A stretch of 64,000 nt of DNA from JAGOUN01 sp040389005 (GCA_040389005.1 JAZKAS010000021.1:1-64000), one strand, 5' to 3'. Counted from the first letter of the stretch, positions 34,329 through 43,525 are shown. A program made the numbers and translations. Notes: a model not told the origin generated them from the sequence alone.

Positions 34329-36770
34329 TTAAATATCAATATTCGACGCTAACAACGCATTTTTCTCAATAAATTCGCGACGCGGTTCAACGTCATCGCC
34401 CATCAATGTGGTAAATAACATGTCTGCCGCAATAGCATCTTCTACAGTCACTTTAAGTAAGCGACGTACATCTGCATTCATGGTCGTTTCCCATAATTGT
34501 TCAGGATTCATTTCACCCAAACCTTTATAACGTTGAATAGTTTGTCCGCGTTTCGCTTCTTCAATCAGTGATTGATACACTTCTGAAAAACGATTCACAG
34601 AAATAACTTTTGTATCTTTTTGAATAAAGGCATCGCTTTCTAATAAGCCGTGTAAAATTTCAGCCATTTTTGCAATCACGCGATATTCACCTGATACAAT
34701 AAAGTTTCGTGTTAATACCGTTTCTTTCGTCAATGTATGTTCAATCACTTGAACCACGGGCAAATAAGTATTAGTTAAACTATCTTCGCGCAAAGTAACG
34801 CGATGTTCTGTCAATTCGCTTTGGAATTTTCTGAGAACGGTTTCTAATAGTTGGCACCATGCTTGCATTACATTTTTATCCGCAAGTTGTTCTGCAGTGA
34901 GTGGCGCGCTCTCTGTCAATGCGAGTAACAATTCTCGTGAATAACCACGATGACTTAATTTGGTAATTAACGCTAATACACCATGATATTGATTAAGCAA
35001 CACTTCAAGCGCTGCCCCTTGAATAGCAGGTGATTGCGCTGTCGTAAATAAACTAGCGCCTTCCAAGGCCATTTGAATTAAATAATATTCAAGTGCTGCA
35101 TCATCTTTTAAATATTGTTCTTGTTTGCCTTTTTTCGCTTTATATAAAGGTGGTTGCGCAATATAAATATGTCCACGCGTAACGAGCTCTGCCATTTGTC
35201 GATAGAAAAAAGTCAGCAACAATGTGCGAATATGTGAACCATCAACATCGGCGTCAGTCATAATAATAATTTTATGATAACGTAATTTATCAGCATTAAA
35301 TTCTGCATTGCCAATACCACAACCAAGTGCAGTAATTAAAGTACCGACTTCAGCTGAATTTAACATTTTATCAAAACGGGCTTTTTCAACATTCAAGATT
35401 TTTCCACGTAGTGGAAGAATCGCTTGTGTACGTCGATCACGGCCTTGTTTCGCTGAACCTCCCGCTGAATCTCCCTCAACTAAATAAATTTCTGAGAGTG
35501 ACGGATCTTTTTCTTGGCAGTCCGCGAGTTTTCCGGGAAGGCCTGCAATATCAAACGCATCTTTACGGCGTGTCATATCACGGGCTTTTCTCGCTGCTTC
35601 TCGTGCACGTGCCGCTTCTAACATTTTATTGACAATGCTTTTCGCATCTTGCGGATTTTCTAGCAAATAATCGTTGAATTTATCGCCCATCACGGATTCA
35701 ACAATCGCGCGAATTTCAGAGGATACTAATTTATCTTTTGTTTGTGATGAAAATTTGGGGTCTGGCATTTTTACCGATAAAACTGCGGTTAACCCTTCGC
35801 GACAATCATCACCTGTCGTGGCTATTTTTTGTTTTTTCGCAATGCCTTCTTTTTCAATATAATCATTTAACGTACGCGTTAATGCGCCACGAAATCCTGT
35901 TAAATGGGTTCCGCCATCACGTTGTGGAATATTATTGGTAAAACAATAAATATTTTCTTGATAAGAATCATTCCATTGCATCGAGACTTCAACTCGAATG
36001 CCATCTTTCTCTGTGTTAAAACCAAAAATAGTTTTATGCGCAGGGGTTTTATTTTGATTTAAATACGCAACAAATTCTGCAATACCGCCAGCATATTGAA
36101 ACGTTTCTTCTCTTGAAGAACCTTCATCTGTCAACGTAATGCAAACTCCGGGATTTAAAAAAGAAAGTTCGCGTAAACGTTTTGCTAAAATATCGTAATG
36201 AAACGTGGTATTCGTGAAAATTTCTGAATCCGGTCGAAAATGCACTCTGGTGCCGGTTTTTTTGCTTTCACCAATAATCGCTAAATCGGCCAACGGTTTG
36301 CCACGAGAATAAAATTGTTCGTGTATCGAACCGTTACGATGAATCTCTAAACGTAATTCTTCGGATAAGGCATTTACTACGGAAACACCCACGCCGTGTA
36401 ATCCGCCTGATACTTTATATGAATTCGCATCAAATTTTCCGCCGGCATGTAATACCGTCATAATCACTTCGGCAGCTGAACGCCCTTCTTCTGCATGAAT
36501 ATCGACAGGAATACCGCGGCCATTGTCCGTCACAGTGATGGACTGATCTAAATGAATCGTAACAGTAATCGTATCACAATGACCTGCAAGCGATTCATCG
36601 ATCGCGTTATCAACGACTTCAAACACCAAGTGATGTAAACCCGTGCCATCATCGGTATCACCGATGTACATCCCGGGACGTTTTCTAACGGCATCTAAGC
36701 CCTTTAAAACCTTAATATTTGACGAATCATAGGTCTCTGGCGTGGTGGGTAAATCGTGTTGATCTGTCAT
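34329..36770 (-). CDS. gyrB: DNA gyrase subunit B
   Basis: ATPase subunit of gyrase. 813 residues. GHKL ATP site (FEVVDNAIDESLAG, VTDNGRGIPVD, GLHGVGVSVVNALS), TOPRIM domain (YLVEGDSAGGSAKQGRDR, MTDADVDGSHIRTLLLTFFY) and the C-terminal QRYKGLGEMNPEQLWETTM. The gammaproteobacterial insert in the C-terminal half is present, consistent with the length. End of the dnaA-dnaN-recF-gyrB series. Confidence 0.97.
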   Translation of the reverse strand: MTDQHDLPTTPETYDSSNIKVLKGLDAVRKRPGMYIGDTDDGTGLHHLVFEVVDNAIDESLAGHCDTITVTIHLDQSITVTDNGRGIPVDIHAEEGRSAAEVIMTVLHAGGKFDANSYKVSGGLHGVGVSVVNALSEELRLEIHRNGSIHEQFYSRGKPLADLAIIGESKKTGTRVHFRPDSEIFTNTTFHYDILAKRLRELSFLNPGVCITLTDEGSSREETFQYAGGIAEFVAYLNQNKTPAHKTIFGFNTEKDGIRVEVSMQWNDSYQENIYCFTNNIPQRDGGTHLTGFRGALTRTLNDYIEKEGIAKKQKIATTGDDCREGLTAVLSVKMPDPKFSSQTKDKLVSSEIRAIVESVMGDKFNDYLLENPQDAKSIVNKMLEAARAREAARKARDMTRRKDAFDIAGLPGKLADCQEKDPSLSEIYLVEGDSAGGSAKQGRDRRTQAILPLRGKILNVEKARFDKMLNSAEVGTLITALGCGIGNAEFNADKLRYHKIIIMTDADVDGSHIRTLLLTFFYRQMAELVTRGHIYIAQPPLYKAKKGKQEQYLKDDAALEYYLIQMALEGASLFTTAQSPAIQGAALEVLLNQYHGVLALITKLSHRGYSRELLLALTESAPLTAEQLADKNVMQAWCQLLETVLRKFQSELTEHRVTLREDSLTNTYLPVVQVIEHTLTKETVLTRNFIVSGEYRVIAKMAEILHGLLESDAFIQKDTKVISVNRFSEVYQSLIEEAKRGQTIQRYKGLGEMNPEQLWETTMNADVRRLLKVTVEDAIAADMLFTTLMGDDVEPRREFIEKNALLASNIDI

Positions 36771-36868
36771 AGTGATGCGCTTGAATTATCTGGAAAAACA
36801 GACGGTTATTGTACCAAAATATCGCTGAAAAAACGAATAAATCGTTTAAGTTTTGCGTCGTAATTTTT

Positions 36869-37931
36869 CTAAGAATCATGTGGCAATATATCAGACAATA
36901 CATTTCCCGCTACAATCGTATATCGCATAACCCTTTGATTTTCATGATAAATTTTCTCTAACACTGCGTTTTTCTCATCCAATGTAGTGATAATGACTTG
37001 TTTATCTTTTAGATTTAACGCATCGACGAGCAACTGTTGTCCATCAATATCCAATTCAGACGAAAAATCATCGATTAAATATAATGGATGTTGACTTTGT
37101 TCTCGAAACAACAATTCACCTTGTGCTAAATATAAAGCAATCGCCAACATTTTTTGACGCCCTCGAGAGTGTTGATCTTTGCTTGTTCCAAATAAAGTAT
37201 TCAACTGTAATTCAGCGCGATGCGGCCCAATAATACAATGCCCTTGCTGACGTTCTTGTTTTAAAGCTGTGGATAACTGTGTGGATAGATCACCCAATTG
37301 TCGTTCCCAGCCAGGAAAGTATTCAAGTACTACATCGTTAATTGCAGGCAAACGTGCCTGGTATTCTGCTAATATCTGGCTGAGTTGTGCTACATATTCC
37401 TGTCGCATTTCATCCAGTGCATAACTTGCTTCACAAAGCATTTGATTCCATTGCATCAGTTCTTCATCAGAACACCGCATCTTCAACGCAGCACTTTTTT
37501 GTTTTATGATTCGAGTGAGTTTTTTGTGTAACGCCCAATAAGAATGTTTCACGTGANNNNNNNNNNTCTGTTGGACTAATGACGCGAACCGGCAGCATGC
37601 GAGCTATTTCTGCAAACTTTGCTGGCTCGCCCATGCATTTAGCGATAATGCCATTTTTACGATCGCGCTGTACGCCAATCGTTGTTTCTTGATGATTATC
37701 AGAAATCAGCGAAGCAAATAAAGTAAAATTATTTTGATCGTTTTGGACGAGTTGGCTGGGATCAGAAGTTCGAAACGATTTTCCATAAGTCAGCGTGTAA
37801 ATAGCTTCTAAAAGGCTGGTTTTACCGCTGCCGTTGGGGCCAGAAATCACGCATAAACCGTTCTTGGGCAAGCATAAGGTGGCCGATTTAATATTGCGAA
37901 AATGAGAGATTTCGATGTGTTGTAAAAACAT
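36869..37931 (-). CDS. recF: DNA replication and repair protein RecF (split by an assembly gap)
   Basis: Loads RecA at gaps with RecO/RecR. The N-terminal part has Walker A (VISGPNGSGKTSLLEAIYTL) and ends at VRVISPT; the C-terminal part (from HVKHSYWALHKKL) has the SMC-like signature (SRGRQKMLAIAL) and Walker B (PLYLIDDFSSELD). RecF homologues have about 23 residues between these points, so roughly 70 bp are missing and the ten Ns do not give the real length. The two parts are in different frames only because of that. The gene is probably intact in the organism. Confidence 0.88.
37268..37288 (-). other. Pair of DnaA-box-like 9-mers inside recF
   Basis: TGTGGATAA (37268-37276; reverse complement TTATCCACA, a perfect DnaA box) is followed three bases later by TGTGGATAG (37280-37288; 8/9). 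They lie in the recF coding sequence. Their regular 12-bp spacing is notable, but chance within coding sequence is possible. Confidence 0.35.
37545..37556. other. Partial parS site at the edge of the recF gap
   Basis: TGTTTCACGTGA is the first 12 of 16 bases of the parS consensus (TGTTTCACGTGAAACA); the remaining four are hidden by Ns. It falls where RecF encodes F-H-V-K-H, a run of codons that can carry the full site. Confidence 0.6.
37557..37566. other. Assembly gap (10 N)
   Basis: Ten consecutive Ns inside recF, placed directly after the parS-like sequence. Comparison with RecF homologues suggests the real missing length is about 70 bp. Confidence 0.99.
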
Positions 37932-37973
37932 TAATAAAACCTTTGATTCAAAGACCTTGGCTATTCAGCCCAT

Positions 37974-38115
37974 AAAATACGCTTTGACAATAACAACGGA
38001 GATCCCCCCTTATAAAAAGGGGGGCTAGGGGGGATTTTCCTTCAACGCTCTAAAATCCCTCGCTTCGTTACACTTGGCTGCCCCCTTTTATAAAGGGGGC
38101 TTTCAATCGCTATTG
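37974..38115. repeat. Palindromic repeat, copy A (between dnaN and recF)
   Basis: About 140 bp. It begins AAAATACGCTTTGACAATA and ends TTTCAATCGCTATTG. Inside are two smaller palindromes, CCCCCTTATAAAAAGGGGGG near the left and GCCCCCTTTTATAAAGGGGGC near the right. Copy B at 39363-39520 has the same order of blocks with scattered substitutions. No coding capacity. It behaves like a MITE or REP-type element; folding of the ends is imperfect in this copy. Confidence 0.8.
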
Positions 38116-38130
38116 CTGTTTTCAACGGCT

Positions 38131-38176
38131 AGGGCGACCAACCGATAGCCTCTACATCGGCCGAATCATTTTCTGA
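38131..38176. repeat. Short dispersed repeat, copy 1
   Basis: AGGGCGACCAACCG, AGCC, CTACATCGGCCGA and TTTTCTGA blocks. The same blocks in the same spacing recur at 43021-43066 inside yidD; about 38 of 46 positions agree by eye. The 3' end of this copy runs into the parS palindrome. Confidence 0.75.
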
Positions 38177-38199
38177 AAAGGTTTCACGTGAAACCTTTT
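38176..38199. other. parS centromere-like site (ParB binding)
   Basis: A perfect 24-bp palindrome, AAAAGGTTTCACGTGAAACC plus TTTT. The core GTTTCACGTGAAAC is identical to the central 14 bases of the widely conserved parS consensus. It lies 9 bp after the dnaN stop codon and about 6 kb from the proposed oriC, the usual neighbourhood. parA and parB are not in this window. Confidence 0.85.
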
Positions 38200-38208
38200 A
38201 AAAAAACA

Positions 38209-39309
38209 CTACAAACGCATCGACATCACGACATAATGTTCGTTATCTGAACTCAGTGGCTGAATCAACAAGCTGGTTTCTGTTAAACAAACTCGAATAA
38301 CATCTTCGTTGATAACCGATAAAACTTCTTGCAAATAGGTGACATTACAGCCTAATCGCACAGGTTCTTGTGTATAATCAATTGATATTTCTTCCAAGGC
38401 TTCATCTTTATCAGGATTATTGGCTTCGAGTTTTAGTCGATTGTTATCAAAGGTTAACCAAGCACCACGATATTTTTCATTCGATAGCACTGCAACACGC
38501 GCTAATGCGTCGCGTAAAACTTCTTTTTGAATGGTGGCGACTTTAGTGGTTCCTTTGGGAATTAACGCGCGATACTCGGGAAAACTGCCTTCTATCAATT
38601 TTGAGGTGAAGCAATAATCTTCAGAACGAACGCTGATATAATTTTCACCGACACAAAAATCAACAACGGAATCTGAGTTTTCCAGTAACTTCATGAGTTC
38701 AATCACGGCTTTGCGTGGTAATAATACTTGAACGCGTTCGTTTAAGGTAAAATCAAGCGCGCGAGTACACATGGATAAACGGTGGCCATCGGTCGCCACG
38801 GCATGAACCACGGCGCCTTGAAAGTCGAGAAATAAACCGTTTAAAAAATACCGCACGTCTTGTTGCGCCATTGAAAAATAGGTATTTATCAGTAAATGAC
38901 GTAACAACATTGCTGGAATGGCAAATGTATGTTTCGGTGCAGTGTCACATTCTAACGTAGGAAATTCTTCCGGCGCCATCAATGATAATGTGAATCGGCT
39001 TTTGCCTGATCGAATTAACAGTTGATTACCTTGTTGAGTAAACCGCAGTTCCGCTTGTGCTGGTAAAGCGCGACAAATATCGTGAAGCTTTTTAGCCGGT
39101 ATCGCCAATGTGATTGCTTCTGCGGCTTCATGCAAATCAATGTACTTAACCAGCTCAATTTCTAAATCTGTACCTAAAAGAGTCAATTTTTGATCTGCTA
39201 TTTTAAATAAAATATTCGATAAAATCGGCAAGGCTTGTTTTCTATCAACCGTATTGGTAATCAGTTGTAACGGTTTTAGTAAGCGCTCTCTGTCAATCGT
39301 CAATTCCAT
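38209..39309 (-). CDS. dnaN: DNA polymerase III beta sliding clamp
   Basis: 366 residues from MELTIDRERLLKPLQ, the same length and start as E. coli DnaN; the frame extends four codons further (MGEK) without benefit. Clamp motifs: LPILSNILFKI, MAQQDVRYFLNGLFLDF, VATDGHRLSMC and the C-terminal YVVMSMRL. Repeats lie on both sides of the gene: copy B in the dnaA-dnaN spacer and copy A after its stop. Confidence 0.97.
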   Translation of the reverse strand: MELTIDRERLLKPLQLITNTVDRKQALPILSNILFKIADQKLTLLGTDLEIELVKYIDLHEAAEAITLAIPAKKLHDICRALPAQAELRFTQQGNQLLIRSGKSRFTLSLMAPEEFPTLECDTAPKHTFAIPAMLLRHLLINTYFSMAQQDVRYFLNGLFLDFQGAVVHAVATDGHRLSMCTRALDFTLNERVQVLLPRKAVIELMKLLENSDSVVDFCVGENYISVRSEDYCFTSKLIEGSFPEYRALIPKGTTKVATIQKEVLRDALARVAVLSNEKYRGAWLTFDNNRLKLEANNPDKDEALEEISIDYTQEPVRLGCNVTYLQEVLSVINEDVIRVCLTETSLLIQPLSSDNEHYVVMSMRL

Positions 39310-39362
39310 CTTTTCACCCATGATGTCTATGTTTTATCAATAATCTTCTTTATACACTTAAC

Positions 39363-39520
39363 AAAATACGCTATGAAAATAGCGACGAAGGTTCCCCTCT
39401 TTGTAAAAGGGGGGTTAGGCGGGGATTTTTCCTACAATGAGGTGAAATCCCCCGCCTCACTACGCTCGGCCGCCCCCTTTTACAAAGGGGGCTTTCAGTC
39501 GCTATTGTCTTAACGTATTT
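39363..39520. repeat. Palindromic repeat, copy B (between dnaA and dnaN)
   Basis: 158 bp whose ends are nested inverted repeats: AAATACG with CGTATTT at the rim, then AATAGCGAC with GTCGCTATT. Inside are CCCCTCTTTGTAAAAGGGG and CCCCCTTTTACAAAGGGGG. It is the more complete relative of copy A. It separates dnaA from dnaN, which are usually close. Confidence 0.82.
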
Positions 39521-39528
39521 CGTAGATA

Positions 39529-40899
39529 TTAAGTCGTCAAAATACGTAACAAATTCTTATAATCTTCGGCCATATCCGTCGAAGTCTCAACTAATTCTTT
39601 AATTTTTCTACACGCGTGTAATACGGTCGTGTGATCACGGCCACCAAAGGATTCCGCAATCTCTGGTAAACTGTGGTTTGTGAGTTCTTTTGCCATGGCC
39701 ATCGCCATTTGACGCGGACGCGCAACTGAACGCGTACGTCTTTTTGATAACATATCACTCATTTTGATCTTATAATACTCAGCTACTGTTTTTTGAATAT
39801 TATCGACCGTCACCAGTTTATCTTGTAGATACAGTAAATCTTTTAGTGCTTCTTTCACAAAATCGAGGGTGATTGGTTTACCTGTAAAATGCGCATTGGC
39901 AATCACACGCTTAAGCGCACCTTCTAATTCACGCACGTTTGAGCGAATACGTTTCGCGATAAAAAAGGCCACCTCATAAGGTAAATCGATATTAGCTTGT
40001 TCCGCTTTTTGCATCAAAATCGCAACACGTGTTTCAAGTTCAGGCGGTTCAACTGCAACGGTTAATCCCCAACCAAAGCGCGATTTTAAACGTTCTTCAA
40101 TACCTTTAATTTCTTTTGGATAACGATCGCAGGTCATAATAATTTGTTGCTGGCCTTCTAACAACGCATTAAACGTATGAAAAAATTCTTCTTGTGAACG
40201 ATCCTTTCCGGCAAAAAATTGAATATCATCGATTAAAAGTGCATCAACAGAGCGGTACAATCGTTTAAACGCTTCCATAGAATGATTTTGAATCGCGCGA
40301 ACCATATCGGCAACAAAACGTTCAGAATGCAAATATAATATTTTTGCATTCGGTTTTGTGGCTAAAATGGCATTGCCCACGGCATGTAATAAATGCGTTT
40401 TACCTAAACCCACGCCACCATAAAGCAATAACGGATTATTTTCTCGTCCTGGATCTGTTGATACTTGGCTGGCCGCTGCCCAAGCCAATTGATTCGAGCT
40501 GCCTTGTACAAAATTATCAAACGTAAAAGCACGATTCACATTAGACCGAAAATCGTTGGCTTTTAAATCATGCAGCGCTACTTTAGTTTCCGTATTATTT
40601 TGTTGATTAACCGTTTGTTCTGGTAAAGAAACTCTCGGTGGCAGTGCAACAGACGAAACTTCTAATTGCACGGTAATGGCATTAGAAGACGCAAGCTCAT
40701 CAATTAATTCAATAATACGCGTTAAATGATTTTGACGAATCCAATCAATTACAAATTTATTTGGCGCCAACAAAACTAAATAAGTTTGAGAATCTTGCTG
40801 GCGAATTTCAGCACGCAATGGGCGAATCCAAATATTAAATAAACTGCCCGACAACTCCGATTGGAGACGCTCTAAGCATTGTTCCCAAAGGGATTCCAT
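39529..40899 (-). CDS. dnaA: Chromosomal replication initiator DnaA
   Basis: 456-457 residues (two adjacent ATGs). Domain I (ESLWEQCLERLQ), AAA+ domain with Walker A (LYGGVGLGKTHLLHAVGN) and Walker B (DALLIDDIQFFAGK), and domain IV with the DNA-binding signature (FGGRDHTTVLHACRKI). Complete. It follows yidC on the same strand instead of standing divergent from rpmH, and the proposed origin is 3 kb away. Confidence 0.97.
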   Translation of the reverse strand: MESLWEQCLERLQSELSGSLFNIWIRPLRAEIRQQDSQTYLVLLAPNKFVIDWIRQNHLTRIIELIDELASSNAITVQLEVSSVALPPRVSLPEQTVNQQNNTETKVALHDLKANDFRSNVNRAFTFDNFVQGSSNQLAWAAASQVSTDPGRENNPLLLYGGVGLGKTHLLHAVGNAILATKPNAKILYLHSERFVADMVRAIQNHSMEAFKRLYRSVDALLIDDIQFFAGKDRSQEEFFHTFNALLEGQQQIIMTCDRYPKEIKGIEERLKSRFGWGLTVAVEPPELETRVAILMQKAEQANIDLPYEVAFFIAKRIRSNVRELEGALKRVIANAHFTGKPITLDFVKEALKDLLYLQDKLVTVDNIQKTVAEYYKIKMSDMLSKRRTRSVARPRQMAMAMAKELTNHSLPEIAESFGGRDHTTVLHACRKIKELVETSTDMAEDYKNLLRILTT

Positions 40900-40927
40900 C
40901 ATTTATATCCTATGTTTCACATTTTAC

Positions 40928-40959
40928 ATTTCGCATAAAATTTTAATTTTATGCGAAAT
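40928..40959. terminator. Long AT-rich hairpin between yidC and dnaA
   Basis: ATTTCGCATAAAATT and AATTTTATGCGAAAT are perfect 15-bp complements with only TT between them. It starts 5 bp after the yidC stop on the minus strand and ends 30 bp before the dnaA start, so it can terminate yidC or shape the dnaA leader. Confidence 0.6.
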
Positions 40960-40964
40960 ATAGG

Positions 40965-42659
40965 CTACTTTTTCTTGTCTAATTTTTTTTGCTTTTTATT
41001 ATTCGTATTATTAATCGGTTCGTTACTATATTTACGCATCATGTACCATTGTTGTGATATCGATAAAGTATTATTCACAATCCAATACAATACTAATCCA
41101 GCAGGGAACTGCAAGAAAAACACAGTGAAAATAACTGGCAATAACATCATTACTTTCGCTTGCACAGGATCTGGTGGCGGTGGCGATATTTTTTGTTGAA
41201 TAAACATCGTCAAACCCATAATTACCGGCATGACATAAAACGGATCTTTCATCGCCAAATCATGAATCCAAAAAATAAACGGTGCTTGACGTAATTGCAC
41301 ACTTTCAACAATCACCCAATACAGTGCAATGAAAACAGGAATTTGAATCAATAATGGGAAACAACCCCCCAGTGGATTGACTTTTTCTTTCTTATAAAGC
41401 CCCATCATTTCTTTGCTGAGTTCTTGTTTGTTATCTTTAAAGCGTTCTTGTAGTATTTTTATTTGCGGCTGCAATTTTTTCATCGCTGCCATAGATTTAT
41501 AACTTTTTGCAGATAATTGATAAAAAATAGCTTTAATAACGACCGTCACTAAGACAATCGACCAACCCCAATTACCAACCACTTCATGAATTTTTTGCAT
41601 CAACCAAAAAATAATAACTGAAATAAACCATAACCAACCATAATCAATGGTGAGTTTTAAATTTGGCGCAACAGCTTCTAAATTTTTCGCAGTGGCAGGC
41701 CCTGAATAGAGTTGCATGCTCGATTCTGCATTTTGCCCAGAAGCGAGTGACATCATTGGGCTTAATACCCCAATCGTATATAAATGATTGGCACTATCAA
41801 CATTCGAATAAAAATTCACATCTTGATCTTTATTTGGAACTAATGCGCTAACAAAATAATGTTGCAACATAGCGACCCAACCGCCTTTAATTTTTTGCAA
41901 ATCAACAGCTTCTTTATCCATCGAACTAAAACTGATTTTGTTATAGTGTTGTTCAGGCGTTGAAGTGGCTGCACCAAAAAACGTATATCGCGCTGTTCCA
42001 TCGGTGGCGTCAGGCGCTTCATCTGAACGCACGAGTTGTGAATAGTAATAACCGTCCCAAGTCGTCGCGCCATTATTTTTCACTGAATAGCTTTGATCAA
42101 TCGAATAACTGGCAGGATAAAAAGTATACGCTTTTGTAAACACCATGCCAGAAGACGATGTGCCGTTTAAAGTGACGGTTAACGATTTTTGATCAGCGCT
42201 TAAAACATAATCGGTTTTGTCGGAGGTATAATTAATGACTTCTTTTTGTCCAGTAGAAAATAAAAAGCCTGATTGCGCTTGATAAAATTTCTTCGCGTCC
42301 GTTGTAAATAATGTCAAAGGAACATTCGGTTTATCTTGGCTTTGTGGAAAATTTAATAACGATGATTGCACTAAATTACCACTATTCATATCAATCGCGA
42401 CATCAAGCACGTCCGTTTTTACATGAATCAGTTGCGTATTCAGTGTAACTGGATTTACTTGGCTAGGTTGCGCTTGTGCGGTTGGAACCGCTGGCACATT
42501 GATTGGCGCATTAGGCGCTGCCGCTGTAGGAACAGGGCTGCTCGCTGTTGTTGTGGTTTGAACTGGCGCAGGCGCATGTTCTACTTGCCAAAAGTTCCAA
42601 AGCATAAACGCACTGGCGACGAGTAAAATATAAGGCAGTAGTTTTTTCTGAAAATTCAT
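40965..42659 (-). CDS. yidC: Membrane protein insertase YidC
   Basis: 564 residues. N-terminal TM (LLPYILLVASAFMLWNFW), a Pro/Ala/Thr-rich linker, the large periplasmic beta domain and the C-terminal five-TM insertase core with KKLQPQIKILQERFKDNKQ and NPLGGCFPLLIQIPVFIALY. Lys-rich tail. GGAGA precedes the ATG. Inserts and folds inner-membrane proteins with or without Sec. Confidence 0.96.
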   Translation of the reverse strand: MNFQKKLLPYILLVASAFMLWNFWQVEHAPAPVQTTTTASSPVPTAAAPNAPINVPAVPTAQAQPSQVNPVTLNTQLIHVKTDVLDVAIDMNSGNLVQSSLLNFPQSQDKPNVPLTLFTTDAKKFYQAQSGFLFSTGQKEVINYTSDKTDYVLSADQKSLTVTLNGTSSSGMVFTKAYTFYPASYSIDQSYSVKNNGATTWDGYYYSQLVRSDEAPDATDGTARYTFFGAATSTPEQHYNKISFSSMDKEAVDLQKIKGGWVAMLQHYFVSALVPNKDQDVNFYSNVDSANHLYTIGVLSPMMSLASGQNAESSMQLYSGPATAKNLEAVAPNLKLTIDYGWLWFISVIIFWLMQKIHEVVGNWGWSIVLVTVVIKAIFYQLSAKSYKSMAAMKKLQPQIKILQERFKDNKQELSKEMMGLYKKEKVNPLGGCFPLLIQIPVFIALYWVIVESVQLRQAPFIFWIHDLAMKDPFYVMPVIMGLTMFIQQKISPPPPDPVQAKVMMLLPVIFTVFFLQFPAGLVLYWIVNNTLSISQQWYMMRKYSNEPINNTNNKKQKKLDKKK

Positions 42660-42782
42660 GAACAGTTTATCTCCAAACTTACACTAAAAAGGGATCTGCA
42701 TTTTCAAAAGCTCTTTCACAATCCTCATTTACTTGTTTGTAAACCCAGGTTGTTCATTCACTTTTTCCTAGCATCTCGTCTT

Positions 42783-43094
42783 TTATTGTAAATTCTTGTT
42801 ATTAATTGTTGGCACAGGATCAACGCCGCCAGGATGCCAAGGATGACATCGCAATAAGCGCTTCACAGTTAAAAAAAGCCCACGAATAATACCATGGTTT
42901 TGCACTGCTGCAATGGCATATTCGGAGCAGCTGGGATAAAAACGACAGCGAGGTCCTAATAAGGGGCTGATTAAAGCTCGGTATAGATATAATGGTGTTA
43001 AAACTAGCCAATTAATGAGGAGGGCGACCAACCGCCAGCCCCTACATCGGCCGATTTGTTTTCTGATAATTTTACATTTATCGTTAAAAAACAT
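42783..43094 (-). CDS. yidD: Membrane protein insertion efficiency factor YidD, with repeat-derived N-terminus
   Basis: 103 residues. The YidD core is intact: YLYRALISPLLGPRCRFYPSCSEYA, then KRLLRCHPWHPGGVDPVP. The first ~25 residues (with KIIRKQIGRCRGWRLVAL) are encoded by a copy of the short dispersed repeat (43021-43066) and are not part of normal YidD, which starts just before the helix LINWLVLTPLYLYRALIS. If the ATG at 43094 is used, the repeat is translated. A TTG or other start inside the repeat is possible. Confidence 0.9.
   Translation of the reverse strand: MFFNDKCKIIRKQIGRCRGWRLVALLINWLVLTPLYLYRALISPLLGPRCRFYPSCSEYAIAAVQNHGIIRGLFLTVKRLLRCHPWHPGGVDPVPTINNKNLQ
43021..43066. repeat. 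Short dispersed repeat, copy 2 (inside yidD)
   Basis: Same AGGGCGACCAACCG / CTACATCGGCCGA / TTTTCTGA blocks as the copy at 38131-38176. It lies in the 5' end of yidD without breaking the frame. A further short piece (AGAGGTCGCCCTCT) occurs at 43156-43169 between yidD and rnpA. Confidence 0.75.
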
Positions 43095-43177
43095 TTTTAA
43101 ATTCTACTTGAATGATATATGTACAAGAACGCTAGATTTTTCGTTGGCCTGTGATAGAGGTCGCCCTCTTTCTCTAA

Positions 43178-43525
43178 TCAACCTCTTGCAATCATTTTTT
43201 TCCATGCATCACTTAATTCTGAAAATAACACTTGGTTATCAGATTCAGCGATTTTCCCGCGCGAAAGAATCACAATATCGACATTGGGTAAATCATGTTG
43301 CATCAAACGAAACGACTCGCGAGATGCGCGTTTAAAACGATTTCTAACATTGGCGCGTTTAGCGGTCTTTTTGGAAACAATTAAACCTAATCGAGGATGA
43401 TCAAGATTATTAGATCGATAAAGAAAAGTAGCAGAATGCGTTCCAATCTTTTTTGCAGACTGGAACACATAATCATATTGAGGTTTTTTTAGAAGTCGCA
43501 ACGACCGAGGAAAGGATAAGCTCAC
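43178..43525 (-). CDS. rnpA: Ribonuclease P protein component
   Basis: 115 residues with a GTG start, as is common for rnpA. Conserved RNR motif region ANVRNRFKRASRESFR and the strand RLGLIVSKKTAKR. Binds RNase P RNA and pre-tRNA leader. Two bases separate it from the rpmH stop. Confidence 0.95.
   Translation of the reverse strand: MSLSFPRSLRLLKKPQYDYVFQSAKKIGTHSATFLYRSNNLDHPRLGLIVSKKTAKRANVRNRFKRASRESFRLMQHDLPNVDIVILSRGKIAESDNQVLFSELSDAWKKMIARG

Noticed and set aside
37974..39520. Reading the two GC-palindromic blocks beside dnaN as ordinary terminators
   Set aside because: They are ~150-bp multi-block copies of one another, so a dispersed repeat explains them better, although they may also terminate transcription.
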